Shown here: in pieces, positions 53,035 through 64,000 of the stretch
Layout: every line of letters begins with the position of its first letter
How positions within the stretch are numbered: the first letter of the stretch is position 1
Assembly (NCBI RefSeq): GCF_902459465.1
Contig: NC_047077.1
Location: 1,860,001 to 1,924,000 of the forward strand
DNA: 64,000 bases
DNA from: Asterias rubens
Lineage: Eukaryota > Echinodermata > Asteroidea > Forcipulatida > Asteriidae
Reading direction: 5' to 3'
Notes under the pieces: generated by a model
Told to the model about the DNA's origin: nothing
The model's input: only the letters and a program-made list of their open reading frames with translations
Databases searched by the model: none
Translations under genes and position numbers: made by a program

Positions 53035-53467
53035 AACTCAAAACAAAACTGCCAGAATGTATTATAAACGAAATTTTCAGTCTGGTATTCAAAGTTGTTT
53101 GCAAAATAAATGATCAAAAATACTTTATTCGTCGACTTTAAAATCTGAATTACCGAAAAGCAGACGACGTAACGTTTACCGATTTGCTCAATGTTGATAA
53201 GCTGACCGTTAAATGTAAAGCCCGCCACCAACGTTAAAGTTTTTCCATTCAAGAATGAATGTTCAGTCTGATTTTTTAACTGTATTTTGTTGCCAAAAGA
53301 TGAAAAATGTACTTTATTCGTCAGTTTTAAAAGGGAAATATTGTTGAACGAAAGCTGAAACGCAGACGACTTCGCTTGATGGCTTTTACCAATTTGCCCC
53401 ATTACTCGTTTGATAAGCAGACCGTTAATTGTAAAGCCCGCCACCAGCGTTGAAGTTTTTCCATCTC
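53035..53467. repeat. 216-bp imperfect tandem duplication
   Basis: GTAAAGCCCGCCACCA occurs at about 53215 and 53431, and TACTTTATTCGTC, GCAGACGAC and TTTACC recur at the same spacing. On the minus strand the frame stays open through both copies (216 is divisible by three), giving repeated LVAGFT and NG motifs. It has no ATG after the upstream stop, so it is not called a gene. Confidence 0.7.
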
Positions 53468-54252
53468 AAAACTAATTAAAGCTGGTGTTCAAGGATCAAA
53501 CATTCCACTACACGTATTATTGCAGGATACCAATGATTGGATTAAACCCCCGTGTAAAAGAATGTTGGCAGGTTCTTAGTCTGGTTCCTAGCTTCAAAAC
53601 AAACGTTTTCCTACCTACTATGTACAGTTGTTCAGACTTCAAAATTATTGATTTCCTAAACGTTATTTTTGACGGATCAAGTGTGATGATTTTAATATTC
53701 GCTGCTTTTCGAGCGTTTCCGATGTAAAATTGGTCCTTGTTATGATGGAATCACTGTGCACGTAGGTATATCTAATGTTCATTTAATACGCAACCACAGA
53801 CCCCCCAAAAAGTTATAGAAAACACATTTTTCCTCAATAATTGACAAGTGTGTGGGGGCAAAATTGGGGATTCGATTTTTTTGAAACAAGCGACAGTCCA
53901 AGCCAGTGCAACGCCTGGGGGTTGACCTCTGGCTCTGCTCAGCTCTGGGTCTGACTGTTTTTGTTTTATCCAGCCGGGTTTACGAAGTGGACTTAATGCT
54001 CTTTATTCCTCCAGGTTTTGTGTTAAATTGTTTGTTTTAATAATTTAAAGAGAAGGTGTATTGAATTGAATATGAGTTTTTTTGTTCATTTGAGTTTTTT
54101 GTATAATTCGTCTGAACTGTTCTGTGTTCAAAATATGTATTGGTGGTCTCCTCCACATCCAACCAGCAGCAGGCCAGCACTAACATGACTGGCGTACTGA
54201 CTGTAAGTAAGTGAATGTCAGACTTTTTTGGACGTTTTGCAGTGTTGGTGGT

Positions 54253-54314
54253 AGCCCCACTTGTGTGGCCAAGGATAGCTGGATTCAGCTATCCTTGGCC
54301 ACACAAGTTGGGCT
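54253..54314 (+). other. Perfect-stem hairpin, 29-bp arms and 4-base loop
   Basis: ACTTGTGTGGCCAAGGATAG in the left arm is mirrored exactly in the right arm; over 29 bp only one pair mismatches, and the loop is GATT. It lies about 0.5 kb upstream of the gene 3 exon. It might be a foldback remnant or a transcribed hairpin; neither is shown. Confidence 0.7.
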
Positions 54315-54446
54315 ATGTTTGTGGGTGTCAAAAGTAATAACTGAAAACTGAAACCCAGCCAGTTTACTATTAAAATAATAATAATTGATAGAGAAGAGAA
54401 TAAATTCAACTTCAAGTGGAAAAATCATCTGGGATTCATTGGGAAA

Positions 54447-54572
54447 GGTTTCTGTATCACGCCACCACTTTTTCATTCAATATGAAATAATATAGCTTAG
54501 TATCTAATAATTTACCTCAAATGAGATATCCCTTTTTGTAAAAATGAGTGAAAAAGTGGTGGTCCATTTTCC
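54447..54572. mobile_element. M4 foldback element (copy 3)
   Basis: GTATCACGCCACCACTTTTT at left and AAAAAGTGGTGGTCC at right are mirrored; the interior has TTTACCTCAAATGAGATATC as in the other copies. Confidence 0.75.
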
Positions 54573-54831
54573 CCCTTAAATTTGTCTTTCATTGACTGTG
54601 TGTGCTGTCTACCGGTCCATTGTTAATTTTATCGGTCAACATGGTTTCAATAGCCGACGTGAGAGATGACATAAATATTTCTTCAGCTACAAACAAATTG
54701 TGCACTTGATACTCCTGACCTTCCTAGAGTGGAACTGTTCTTGTAGATCTTAACATATCTTGCCTTTTTTTAGTCTGTGTTGTGGCCTACCTGTATTACA
54801 TTTAGAAATTTGTTCTTTCTTTTTATTGCAG

Positions 54832-55044
54832 GAAACATGTTACGTTACTCGCAAATGGACACACTTATTCTGCCAATGTGATGTGATTTTTATCATCTTA
54901 TGAGTAAACCGTGTATTTTCATGAGAAATGGCGTCAAGTTACGGACATAGTTCAAGAAACTCATCGAGTAGTTCAGCTCACAGTTACAAAGGATCCTCAA
55001 ATACACCAGAGATTTTACCTGTTGGACAATACAATTCTAAGAAG
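54832..55044 (+). CDS. First coding exon of an unidentified gene (39 codons, ATG at 54928)
   Basis: The exon is supported by a T-rich acceptor (TTTATTGCAG) ending at 54831 and a consensus donor (GAAG then GTAAGT) at 55045. Coding starts at ATG 54928, with G at -3 and +4, and ends in phase 0 at 55044. The encoded start is MASSYGHSSRNSSSSSAHSY, very Ser-rich, then TPEILPVGQYNSKK. The 96-base leader has a short upstream ORF (54837-54881) and another that overlaps the start out of frame (54900-54950). No domain is visible and no family was recognised. No following exon was found before the window ends, so the gene would have a first intron of about 9 kb or more. It could also be a false exon; only splice sites and codon pattern support it. 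Confidence 0.5.
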
Positions 55045-55654
55045 GTAAGTGTTTTTAGTTCAAACAAGCCCAGAACCATTTTTTTAAATTCACATTACTT
55101 TTGTGAGGTCTTTGTCTTGAAATAATAATCCCTTTCAGGAGTGCTCTCAGCATTCCCAAGAACTAATCGTTTCAATACATTAATTAGTCTAAAATTACTT
55201 GAAACACAGTTTAATGAAATCTGACAGTAATTTTTTTTAAATATAGAAAATAGAATTATCTGATTGCAAACTGGTATGGTATAGAAAAAATAGTTCATGG
55301 CCATAACATTTCGACCCCTGCAGAGTCTTTCTCAAAGGCTAAAAGACAACTCATGTTTGTTGTGACATTGAGCCTTCGAAGAAGACTGTGCTAGCGTCGA
55401 AACGCAAGGCCGCTAACTACTATTTTTTGCAGATTTTGTTATGATAAAGTGACATACCTATTCAAGAATGTATTTGGAATGGACGATTATTATTTTGGTT
55501 GCAGTTTTTTGTGTGAACCAAAGCGTATTTGTGTATATCGGGGGGGGGGGGAGATTTCTAATCAATATGGTCATATTTGGCAGCTCACGTAAACCAACTC
55601 GCTAGGCGAATCGGTTTTGTTGATAGTATTTTTTTACATATTTCTGGTAATAAA

Positions 55655-56245
55655 ACCAATGATGCCTCATAAGTAAACTGTAGCTCGCAAGCCTGCAGAA
55701 ACCTGTAAACAAGGGTGCGTGGTATGTGAACCAGAAACACCTGGGTTAACCCCTGCACTTCCATGGTAAAATGTTGAACATAGTATGTTATTATTTATTT
55801 TATTGACCAAACCAACAGCGGACGAGCTGCCGATTACAGGAAAGGATAAAAAACAATTAGTAATATTCATATAGCCTATATAATAACAATCTGATATGTA
55901 CAAAGTTAACAATTAAAATAGAATCATCTTAGGAAAGAAAATTAAAGCATACATTGAAGATTAAATAAAATAAAATATATGGAACAGAAACAGACCACCA
56001 CGAATGACTGTGAAAATATATTTAAAATAAATTTTAAAAGCAAAAGCCTACATTAAATTATAAAATAGAATAAACAATAAAAGGCAAAGGAAATAAATTA
56101 ATAAATGTTATTATTTCTGTTAATGAAACAAGGATGCCTTATAAGTGAGCCTAATCACTGTAGCTCGCAAGCATGAGGAAATCTGTAAACAAGGGTGCTT
56201 GCTATGCGAACCAGAAACACCAGGGTTAACCCTAACTCTTCCAAC
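55655..56245 (+). repeat. Two D2 repeats in direct order
   Basis: Copies at about 55655-55765 and 56125-56245 share ACCAATGATGCC/ACAAGGATGCC, CTGTAGCTCGCAAGC, CTGTAAACAAGGGTGC and GAACCAGAAACACC. AT-rich DNA lies between them. Confidence 0.65.
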
Positions 56246-57056
56246 CAAGAAGTGTTCTTTTGGGTTCTTAACCATGCACTGCCGTAGCCTCATGAAAAGC
56301 AAGGGTTTGGCCATGCAGTTAACCCATAACCAAAGCCATACAAAACCAATGGCTGTATTTGGGAAGTATTGACCAGTTTAATGGTGTGCAAATCCTGGCT
56401 AACAACAATAACCCATTCAGTCTATTATGGTCCAAGGTATTGGAAGCTCCAAACAGTTAAGCTGTTAACAATTACAATACTGTACCACCCCTGAGTGCAC
56501 CCCAAGTGGTTAAGCTGGACTAGAAAAATGTAGGGTTTTATCCTCAGTACATTAGGCCTTGCAACCCTGCACCAGGGGGATCTGTTTGGGTTGCTAATTG
56601 TTGCAATGCTCCTGTGGTAGGATGTCAGCACATGCTGAAAAGCCTTTCCCCATGTATTAGGTGCCTAGAGAGGTTGATTTGCATATTTTTTATTCAACGA
56701 TTTGTTGTTATCATTACAAGTGGTGTTTTAAAATACACATGTCCAGGTCTTGCCTTGGTTAATTAAAGCTAAATTAATTGTTTGCTAGTTGTTAAGGTGA
56801 ACCCCCAACCGCCCCTTACAATTGGGTTTGCAGGACTGTTTTTGAACGGGTAGGGACACACAAGGCGTTTTCTTTTTGGTAAAAGGCACTTCTATGTTGA
56901 GGAAATAAGGAACATTTTTAGGGGCATCAATGTAATGTCTTCTATGAATTCACGTTATAAAATGTATAATCCAGAAAAACAGTACTTTATAAAGCACAAC
57001 AAAAATGTTTACATGACAATTGGTTTAGTTAGAACTGTCAGTTGAAACAAAAGTTG

Positions 57057-57180
57057 ACTAGAGCGGGATTTGAACCAAGGATCCCCCGATTAACGTGACA
57101 GTGCTCTACCAACTGAGCAATCTAGCCCTAGGTATTGCGGTCTCCCTCTTTTGTCAATATCTTTGTTCGATGTGCCAAAA
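57057..57180 (-). mobile_element. S2 SINE-like copy with leader
   Basis: The minus strand reads ACAAAGATATTGACAAAAGA, AGGGAGACCGCAATACC, GGGCTAGATTGCTCAGTTGG (A box), ACGTTAATCGGGGGATCC, GGTTCAAATCCCGCTCTAGT (B box). It matches the 32330-32455 copy throughout. Confidence 0.75.
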
Positions 57181-59424
57181 ACATTGGTTTATTAGAGACC
57201 TACATAACTCTCGTCTCAGAAACGCGTTCTAAACACGAGATCTGACATGATAAAACCTGCAATACTTTCACATTGTCACTTTCACTGTGTCACAACCCTG
57301 CTTCAACAATCCAGCCATGCACACACCATCTGTGTCACTTTCCATTGTGTCACACAGTATGCAACCTTTCAGATAAAAATCACTCCCCAACAATAGAATC
57401 ACAATAAACTTGAACCAAGGCTATTCATTAACAATAGACATTGCTTCATCCAACTGGAAAACTCTAAATATTATACTGACATTCCGCACGGCTTTGTTAA
57501 ACACCGCTCCCCTATTTAGAGGTTGAGTCTGGTGGCAACTGTTGATTCCATTTGGTTTGAATAGAAATTCCTGGATATTTTGACAGATAAAGTCACGCCT
57601 CAGAACTTTGATGTAATGGTTGAGTTACTAAGAATTGCCTTTTCTGACAGTTACAAAAACTAGAATGCTAGAAAAAGACCAATATATTTGTTACCCTATA
57701 GCCTAAGTCCTATAGCCAGTGTTTTTCTGCACCATGTAAAACAAACAAGTTTTATCCTTGATGCATTTGAAGTAAATCCCTTTCTCGGTCTAAATCTTAC
57801 CTAAAGAACGTACATTGTAGGCAACCGCAAGTGAAACAAAATGTTTCATCACTTCACATCAAAGTAGTTTTGTTTCTGTTTGAAGTCAAAAAGTTACCTG
57901 TAAGTTCAGTGTTACAGTTTCATTTTATGCAGTGGGCACTTAAGTGTAAAATATGTATGGTATTTTACCTCCCAGGTACACTATGTTTGTTTGATTTTGT
58001 TACGTTACGCTTTGTAATTTCATACTTTTGTTGAAATCAAAAGAAATTTTGAATTTAATCCAGATTTACAGTTTAATGTCAAGAACTGGAGACTTTTCAC
58101 AGAGTAAAAGTACCAAAATACAGTAATAGAGGATACACTGAAACAAACCATGTTTGACCCCCAACATTACCAGTAAGGTTTACATACATGTACCAGAAGA
58201 AACAACATTTTTCATTTGTTCTGTTTGTCACTGGATTTTGATTAATATTTTTTCAAACTTACAGTATAGGCCTACACGTTTTTCACTGTATCAACCTTTT
58301 GATTATTATGAACATGAAATTGCAATGAACGACTATACATCACTGAGCCCAAAATTTATTCTTTAAATAAATTATCTTTTGTGTCATAGTGTTTGCACTT
58401 TGCATGACAAAATTGCTGGTACTTATGTCACACAAGTCGGCCCCATCAAAAACTAAACCTGCATTATGCTGTACCACTACATAGTACCACCAGTACAACT
58501 ATTACCATGACTACAATGCAGATAGTACATTACGTCCAAGGAGACAGAGGCTTCTGTTTTTTTGGATGACAAATTCACCCACACTTGTTATAAAATTGTA
58601 TGGAAAATACAATCTTGAATGTTATTGTTTTAATTAGTGTGAAACCAAAGCAAGAAATAAGTGCTTAATTTCATATCTTAAGACTGTAAGATATGTTGTC
58701 AGTATTACTATTTTTATATAGAGTATTCAAATGAATTTTCTTAGAACAATATCCCAAAACCTAATTTCTTTGCTTTACATTTTGACAGTTTCTTTAGTAG
58801 TGACGTCACCTTTTGCTTCTTAGAAGCAATTAATAAGAGCTATTTGAAATTAACTTTCAGTTTTCTCTCTTTGTACAATTGGCCCTGGAATTTCACCCTT
58901 GGAATTTTGCCCTTGGCAATTTTACATACAAATTTGTAATTACAAATATTTTATAAGAAAAGGACAATACTTTTTTGCAAGGGGCCAGGCCATTTTCATT
59001 TTTACGAAGGGCACTTTGAGCTGTGATATTTTTGCATTTTGCCTCCATGCCCCTGCTCATTGCCTTGATGCAGAATTTTTTTTTTTTATCCTGCTACACA
59101 GTATGTGAATACAAATAAACAAGACCAGTTACATACATTTGGTATTAAGGCTGGTAATCTGAGGAAAAAATAGCCCCCTTGAAGATGTACACAAATATTA
59201 ACCAGCTGCTGAACCATCAAAATGTTGTGTTTTTAGACTTGCTGTAGTTACACATAAATTATAAACGCACACCACCAATTCACGTTAGTGGTTTATTAAT
59301 GATTAATATACATACAGTGATACACTGTACACGTGTACATTGGATGTGCCTTCAAGGGTTTTAATGTCAATATTTAATCATGCTCCGAGGTTATTCAGAG
59401 TTATTGCAATCAAAGTCTACTGAA

Positions 59425-59512
59425 CTCTTGCTCTGGTGTTTTTGATCAGCAGAGTGTGGGTTCAATTCTCGGTCTTGAAGCTTGTGTCCTTTAGAGCAAG
59501 CGCTTATAAACC
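59425..59512 (-). mobile_element. S3 SINE-like fragment
   Basis: Contains TGATCAGCAGAGTGTGGGTT and CAATTCTCGGTC as in the S3 B-box region, then CTTGTGTCCTTTAGAGCAAG. The A-box half is decayed, and the motif order leaves the strand uncertain. Confidence 0.4.
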
Positions 59513-61969
59513 ATTAGGCCTATTGCTTCGCCCTTCGGATTGGACGCAAAGCCTTTGGTCCTTTGTGTTGTGTCATCATTAGATGAACCCAGTAAGTTTA
59601 TTGTTAAGAGAAGGGTTTGTCCCTGTGTTTTCTGGTATACATTTTTTCCCTTATTTTTGTTCCTACCCACCCAACCCAAGATTCAATTCATAACACAAGA
59701 ACAAAGTACTGTCTCATATGAACCAGATAATTCTTTTGACCCACTTACAATTTTTAACTTGTTTTTACATGGCCTACATGTTTGTGTGTATATATTTATA
59801 AATATTGTCATTGTTCTTTAAGTGCTAAATTTTAACATTTTAAATTCTTTGCACCACCCAAGTTCATTGTTGTTCTTACTATTTCATTTTCATGTAAGTG
59901 GTAGATTTTATCACGCCGTTTTCGAGAGAATTTATTGGGTCTAAAGAATGGGTGCTCAGATTGGCTAAACATTTTTACATGTAACAGTCATCTTCCCAAA
60001 TAATTCCTGAGAGTTCTTAACTACATGTTAGCAGTCAATAAACAATCTTATTTGTTCCCATTAAACAAACCACAATGTTATGACTGCACATCTAATTATA
60101 GAACTTAGTCTGGCCCTGAAGTCCCACACTAAACCCTAATCCTCAAGTCTAGCACCCTGTGCATATGTCTAGCCTCATTACCCACTGTAATCACGGTCAA
60201 AGGTCATCTCTCAGATTATTTGACAGCTAACTCAAAAGGGCGCCACTTCAACCCTCTCTAGTCACCCATTGTCAATAAGAGGGGACGGCCATTCACAACC
60301 GTCCCACCGTAGCATACTGTAGCACCCCACTGCCCTATGCTCAAGCCCATCCATATTCAAACAACCCATGCACGGTTGACTGAGTGTCTAACACAAACAG
60401 CAATATTTCTGGATCTAATTACGGAGTAATTTCTGGAGCTGTATATCTTGGGAAGATCTTGGGGTATAGTCGGTGAACCTGTGGAGGGTTTTAGAGGTTG
60501 TTGATGGAGAGGAAAGAGTGAATTTATATGGCAGTATGGACAGGGCTGATAAGGTACATATTGTGTTATAGGGATAGTTGTCATAACATAAGGTTGGATG
60601 TTTATTTTACAAATGGTACTATAGTACTGTATGTGACTTAAGTTATGTAGTGTGTTAGGTGAACTTGGAATGAGCAGTGACCTTGTTGAACATATTGACA
60701 GCATATTTGTTTGTGAGCACAAATTGGTTTAAGTTTTGTATGAAATTTGCTATCCACACTAAGGAATAAGTACACACCGTTAGGCCTACAGTCATGACAA
60801 TCAATCATGTCATTATGATAATAGTATTCACTGTAAACTGGATTGACTGTACCTTTTGGGCCATTGTGATGTAAAGTTTCAGCCAGGGTTGGGTAAAGAG
60901 GTGTCCCAACTGTCTGGAAATTTATGAACAAATTGTCACAATACACTGTATTTTTACCATTTCTGGCATACTAATTGACAGATAAAACAGGTCGGCCAAA
61001 TTTAAAACAGGGCATTTAAAAGACACCCAGACACACCCCTACGGTGAAAGCCTGGTTCATACTTCCTGCGATTGCAAAGCGAATTTTGATGCTGTTTTCG
61101 CAGGTGTTTAATGAACACAATGTTGTAAATAATTCATTGCGAATTTGTGACGTCAACATTCCTATCGCATTCACATTTGCAGGAAGTATGAATGGGGCTT
61201 AACACTATGTGTGTGTGGATTGATATTGTTTTCAATTTATAAACGTACCTTGCAAAAGTTGCAGGTTCAAGTCCTCTAGTTTTTTTTTCTTTGTTCATTC
61301 CAAAATAATAAACAAATTTACCCAGTCAGTTTTCCTCGTTGGCTGAAATGTATATGGTGTCTTGTAATTTGTGACACTGTGCAATGTACCCATCCTCCTG
61401 ATCAATGTTTGTTACAAGTAGGATGTACACGTACGATTATCATAGAGTATAAGAGAAGTAGAGGAGCAAAAGCCTAGATGCGGCCCGGTGTGCGGCCATT
61501 TTCTAAGTTGCATAGCGTGTATTTATCAACACACACGACGTGTATTTCACAACGCCCGTACAAAGTTCATCTTACGAAATGGCGCGCGTGTCTCCTTGCG
61601 GTCCCATTGCGTTTGTGCACGCAGCATCACCAGTGCGTCCTCTAGTTCTAAACGATGATGATTACACAGTATGTAATGTACACTGTATCAATCACTGTGG
61701 ATGTATTTTTATCTTAATTAAATAGCCTGCATGCATGATATCACATCCATGTACAAGCTAGAGGTCACTGGGTAAAAGGTTGTGTAGATAGGCTGGTCCC
61801 CTCCCTTGTCCTTACATCTGCAAGTATGGTTAGGTATTGGTCTATGTACGTATGTTGGATTTAACTGCAAATCTCCAAATGTCAAAGGTGATTTGAACGC
61901 CATACGTGGTCTCAATAGTACATGTAGATCTCTGGCATAATTCGCAAGCCTGGAAGTGTGACATCAGGG

Positions 61970-62215
61970 CCCAATTTCGTGGCTCAGCTTGCCGTAAGCA
62001 AAGAATCGGCGCTTGCGGAAGCAGGTAATTATGCGTTAACGTTAAGCAATATTTCAAGGGTTACATGTAGCAGGGAATTCTTGCTTAGTGCAGTCAGTGC
62101 ATATTCCATGTTACACAGCTAGTGCAGAAATTTTGCGCTTGCCCTGCAAGCGGATAATGGTGATTGTACGTAAGCTTGCGCAGAACGGCGGTAAGCAGAG
62201 ACATGAAATTGTACA
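61970..62215. repeat. M8-like foldback (CCCAATTTCGTGGCTC type)
   Basis: GGGCCCAATTTCGTGGCTCA at left and GGTAAGCAGAGACATGAAAT at right are mirrored, with GTAAGC and GCGCTTGC words inside. Related to 245-440 and 37655-37770. Confidence 0.6.
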
Positions 62216-63299
62216 CTGCAAAAAGTGTACACAGGTCTGGGGAAGAGGTGCATGCCTAATGTGGAAAATTACATTTGAATAGTTACAGAGTGAGTGTAAT
62301 GGTTGTTCTATCTATTGTACATAGTGTAATTTGTATTAAAGGTACAGTACTGTACCTGTATTATACAGGATTAGTAGAGTAGAAAAGTTGCAGACAGTTG
62401 TTCATGTTTTGTGTGATCAACCATTAAATAACAAACATGTGGAAATTTGGATTCAATCCGCCGCACAGTGAGTCGGGACAAAACAGTGAAAAGCCATTAA
62501 GCTAAAAAAACCTTGACACAATTCAGTAATATAAAACCTTTAAGATCTTGTGAACTGATCTTTTGGCATTAGAATTTGTCTGATGTTAATTTCCATTATA
62601 CGGAAGTGCTGCATGGATCTTGTGGTTAGTGTACATACAATTTAGCAGCACTAAAATCCATTTTGAGATCAATAAAAACTTGCGTTCAATCAAGTCTGTA
62701 TTACAAGGAATCAAATGACCCACAAGGTCTCTACTTAACAATTTATGTACTTTATAGATCAGGGTTCAGACATTGTCTGGGTAGTAAAAACTGCTGTGGG
62801 CTCCATGTTGTAAATGCCACTTCTCAATTCGCCCCAAAGGGCTAACTGCGTAGTACAACCTATACTTTTTTATAAAATGCTCATAATATTTCTTCGTTTT
62901 CAGATGAGAATCATGAATTTTTACCAATTATATTTATTTTTGAGTGTTTGAATGTATACATCCCCTAGTCTGACCTGGTTTTGATCGATTAAGTTAACAC
63001 CCTTAAATCAGAACAAACAGAGCTACAGTTACATACGTACTGTAGCGTACTTTAGGATTTAATATGAGGAGGTTTTGGGTATGTATTGATACAGGTCCCT
63101 AAAGGATGTATTATGTTTCATCTGTCATGGTTTACACGATTCAAACCTTTTAGTTAAACCCACAATGATGTACTAGTATGTACAATTTAGCCCTTGACAT
63201 TTCATAGTGGAGTGGCGACTGTGCATACAGTACATTACATGAAGTCATGGTTTTTGATGTCTGGTGCCTAATATAGGCCTACTCATATTGTAATATTTG

Positions 63300-63445
63300 T
63301 GTGTGCCATTTTCTGACTGGCACCCCAAACAAAGATTGACTAATAATAGGGAGACCACCAACATGTAGGGCTGGATACTAGGTCAGATAGAACTCTTGCA
63401 CGTTAATCCGGAGGTTTTTGGTTGAAGTCCTGCTACAGTCAATTT
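63300..63445 (+). mobile_element. S2 SINE-like copy with leader, degraded
   Basis: CTGGCACCCCAAACAAAGAT, AGGGAGACCACCAACATG, then TAGGGCTGGATAC, ACGTTAATCCGGAGG and a decayed B box ending CCTGCTACAGTCAATTTG, in the family order. Confidence 0.65.
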
Positions 63446-64000
63446 GTATGTGTTCAAAACCAAAATAATATTGTTAAATGACAGCCGGATGGCTGACATT
63501 TATATCCACCCAGATTTTCCTGTGTGTAAAGTAGCATGTTGTTGAGGCAGGTGTACATTGTATGTATGTAGTGTACTGCAATACATGTAGGATGTATGCT
63601 TAATTTCATCCTTAAATGAGGGACAACAGGTCCTGGAAAACATGCCTTGTAATATCCCTTACCGGGATTTATTGTGTAGCCCCTGATTCCAGACCTTTTT
63701 CCTGTTATACAAGAATAAACACTCCAGGTAGCCACCATTGTTTGTCCATGGTTCGCATTATACATTGGCTCAGTGGGTCTGAGCGTTTTCAGAATCCAGC
63801 ATACTGAACCGTGGCATATTTTAAACTGTCGCTCACGGTCAAGGTTCTGAGAATCATGGTAATTGCTCAATTTGTTCACACTTTGTCAAGCATCGGAACT
63901 AATTATGAGAACCTTTGTGGTCTTTCTTTTGTCTAGTCAGAGTTTCATAATTGTTTATCCCGCTCGAATTCATCATTCAGTGGGGCTCTTGTTGTGGCAA

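Larger units (their letters stand above)
44866..54831. other. ASPH 3' UTR and intergenic repeats; no further gene seen
   Basis: The ASPH 3' UTR starts here; its end is not fixed. Candidate AATAAA signals occur near 45940 and at 46510. Beyond that the stretch is MITE copies, tandem repeats and AT-rich DNA, listed separately. A further D-type repeat with GGACTAGTCCTAAGTT-like inverted words lies at about 45145-45283. Confidence 0.6.
55045..64000. other. Probable long intron of gene 3 or intergenic; no exon recognised
   Basis: No open frame here shows a known domain or consistent splice sites. It holds D2 copies, S2 and S3 SINE-like copies, an M8-like repeat, a G-run near 55542 and AT-rich DNA. 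Small exons could be missed. Confidence 0.5.

Noticed and set aside
52977..53444. 155-codon minus-strand frame as a gene
   Set aside because: The first codon is GTG, an in-frame stop lies just upstream without an ATG, and no family is recognised; kept only as a low-interest finding.

Overview
The window looks like nuclear DNA from a marine invertebrate deuterostome, most likely an echinoderm and possibly a sea star. This is inferred from intron-rich animal genes, AT-rich non-coding DNA and a dense, diverse set of short non-autonomous repeats; no single marker proves the species. Most of the 64 kb is introns, intergenic DNA and repeats. No tRNA or rRNA gene, CRISPR array, reverse transcriptase or transposase ORF was found.

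Three genes can be supported. (1) A BTB-BACK-Kelch (KLHL family) gene on the minus strand, 15347 to 5101, rebuilt from seven in-phase exons into 569 residues. (2) An aspartyl/asparaginyl beta-hydroxylase (ASPH) gene on the plus strand, 27082 to 44865, rebuilt from twelve in-phase exons into 1167 residues. It has a membrane anchor, a huge acidic octapeptide-repeat region carried by one 2,060-bp exon, a TPR-like region and the 2-oxoglutarate oxygenase domain. (3) The first coding exon of an unidentified plus-strand gene at 54832-55044, which probably continues beyond the window. Genes 1 and 2 diverge, with about 11.7 kb between their start codons.

Layout: 1-5.1 kb is repeats downstream of the KLHL gene; 5.1-15.35 kb is the KLHL gene, with transposons and SINEs in its introns; 15.35-27.08 kb is the divergent intergenic region, full of MITE and tandem-repeat copies; 27.08-44.87 kb is ASPH, with a roughly 6.8-kb first intron; 44.87-54.8 kb is the ASPH 3' region and repeats; 54.8-64 kb is the start of gene 3 and its apparent first long intron.

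The repeat landscape is coherent. Several foldback (MITE-like) families recur many times; three of them (called M1, M2 and M3 here) are flanked by TTAA. Several SINE-like families carry tRNA-type B boxes (S1 to S4 here). The most interesting items are the expanded Glu-rich repeat in ASPH, a possible intronic polyadenylation site that would yield an ASPH product without its catalytic domain, a hybrid M2/M3 element, a SINE whose tRNA-like part lies downstream of a conserved leader, and a 29-bp-stem hairpin just upstream of gene 3.
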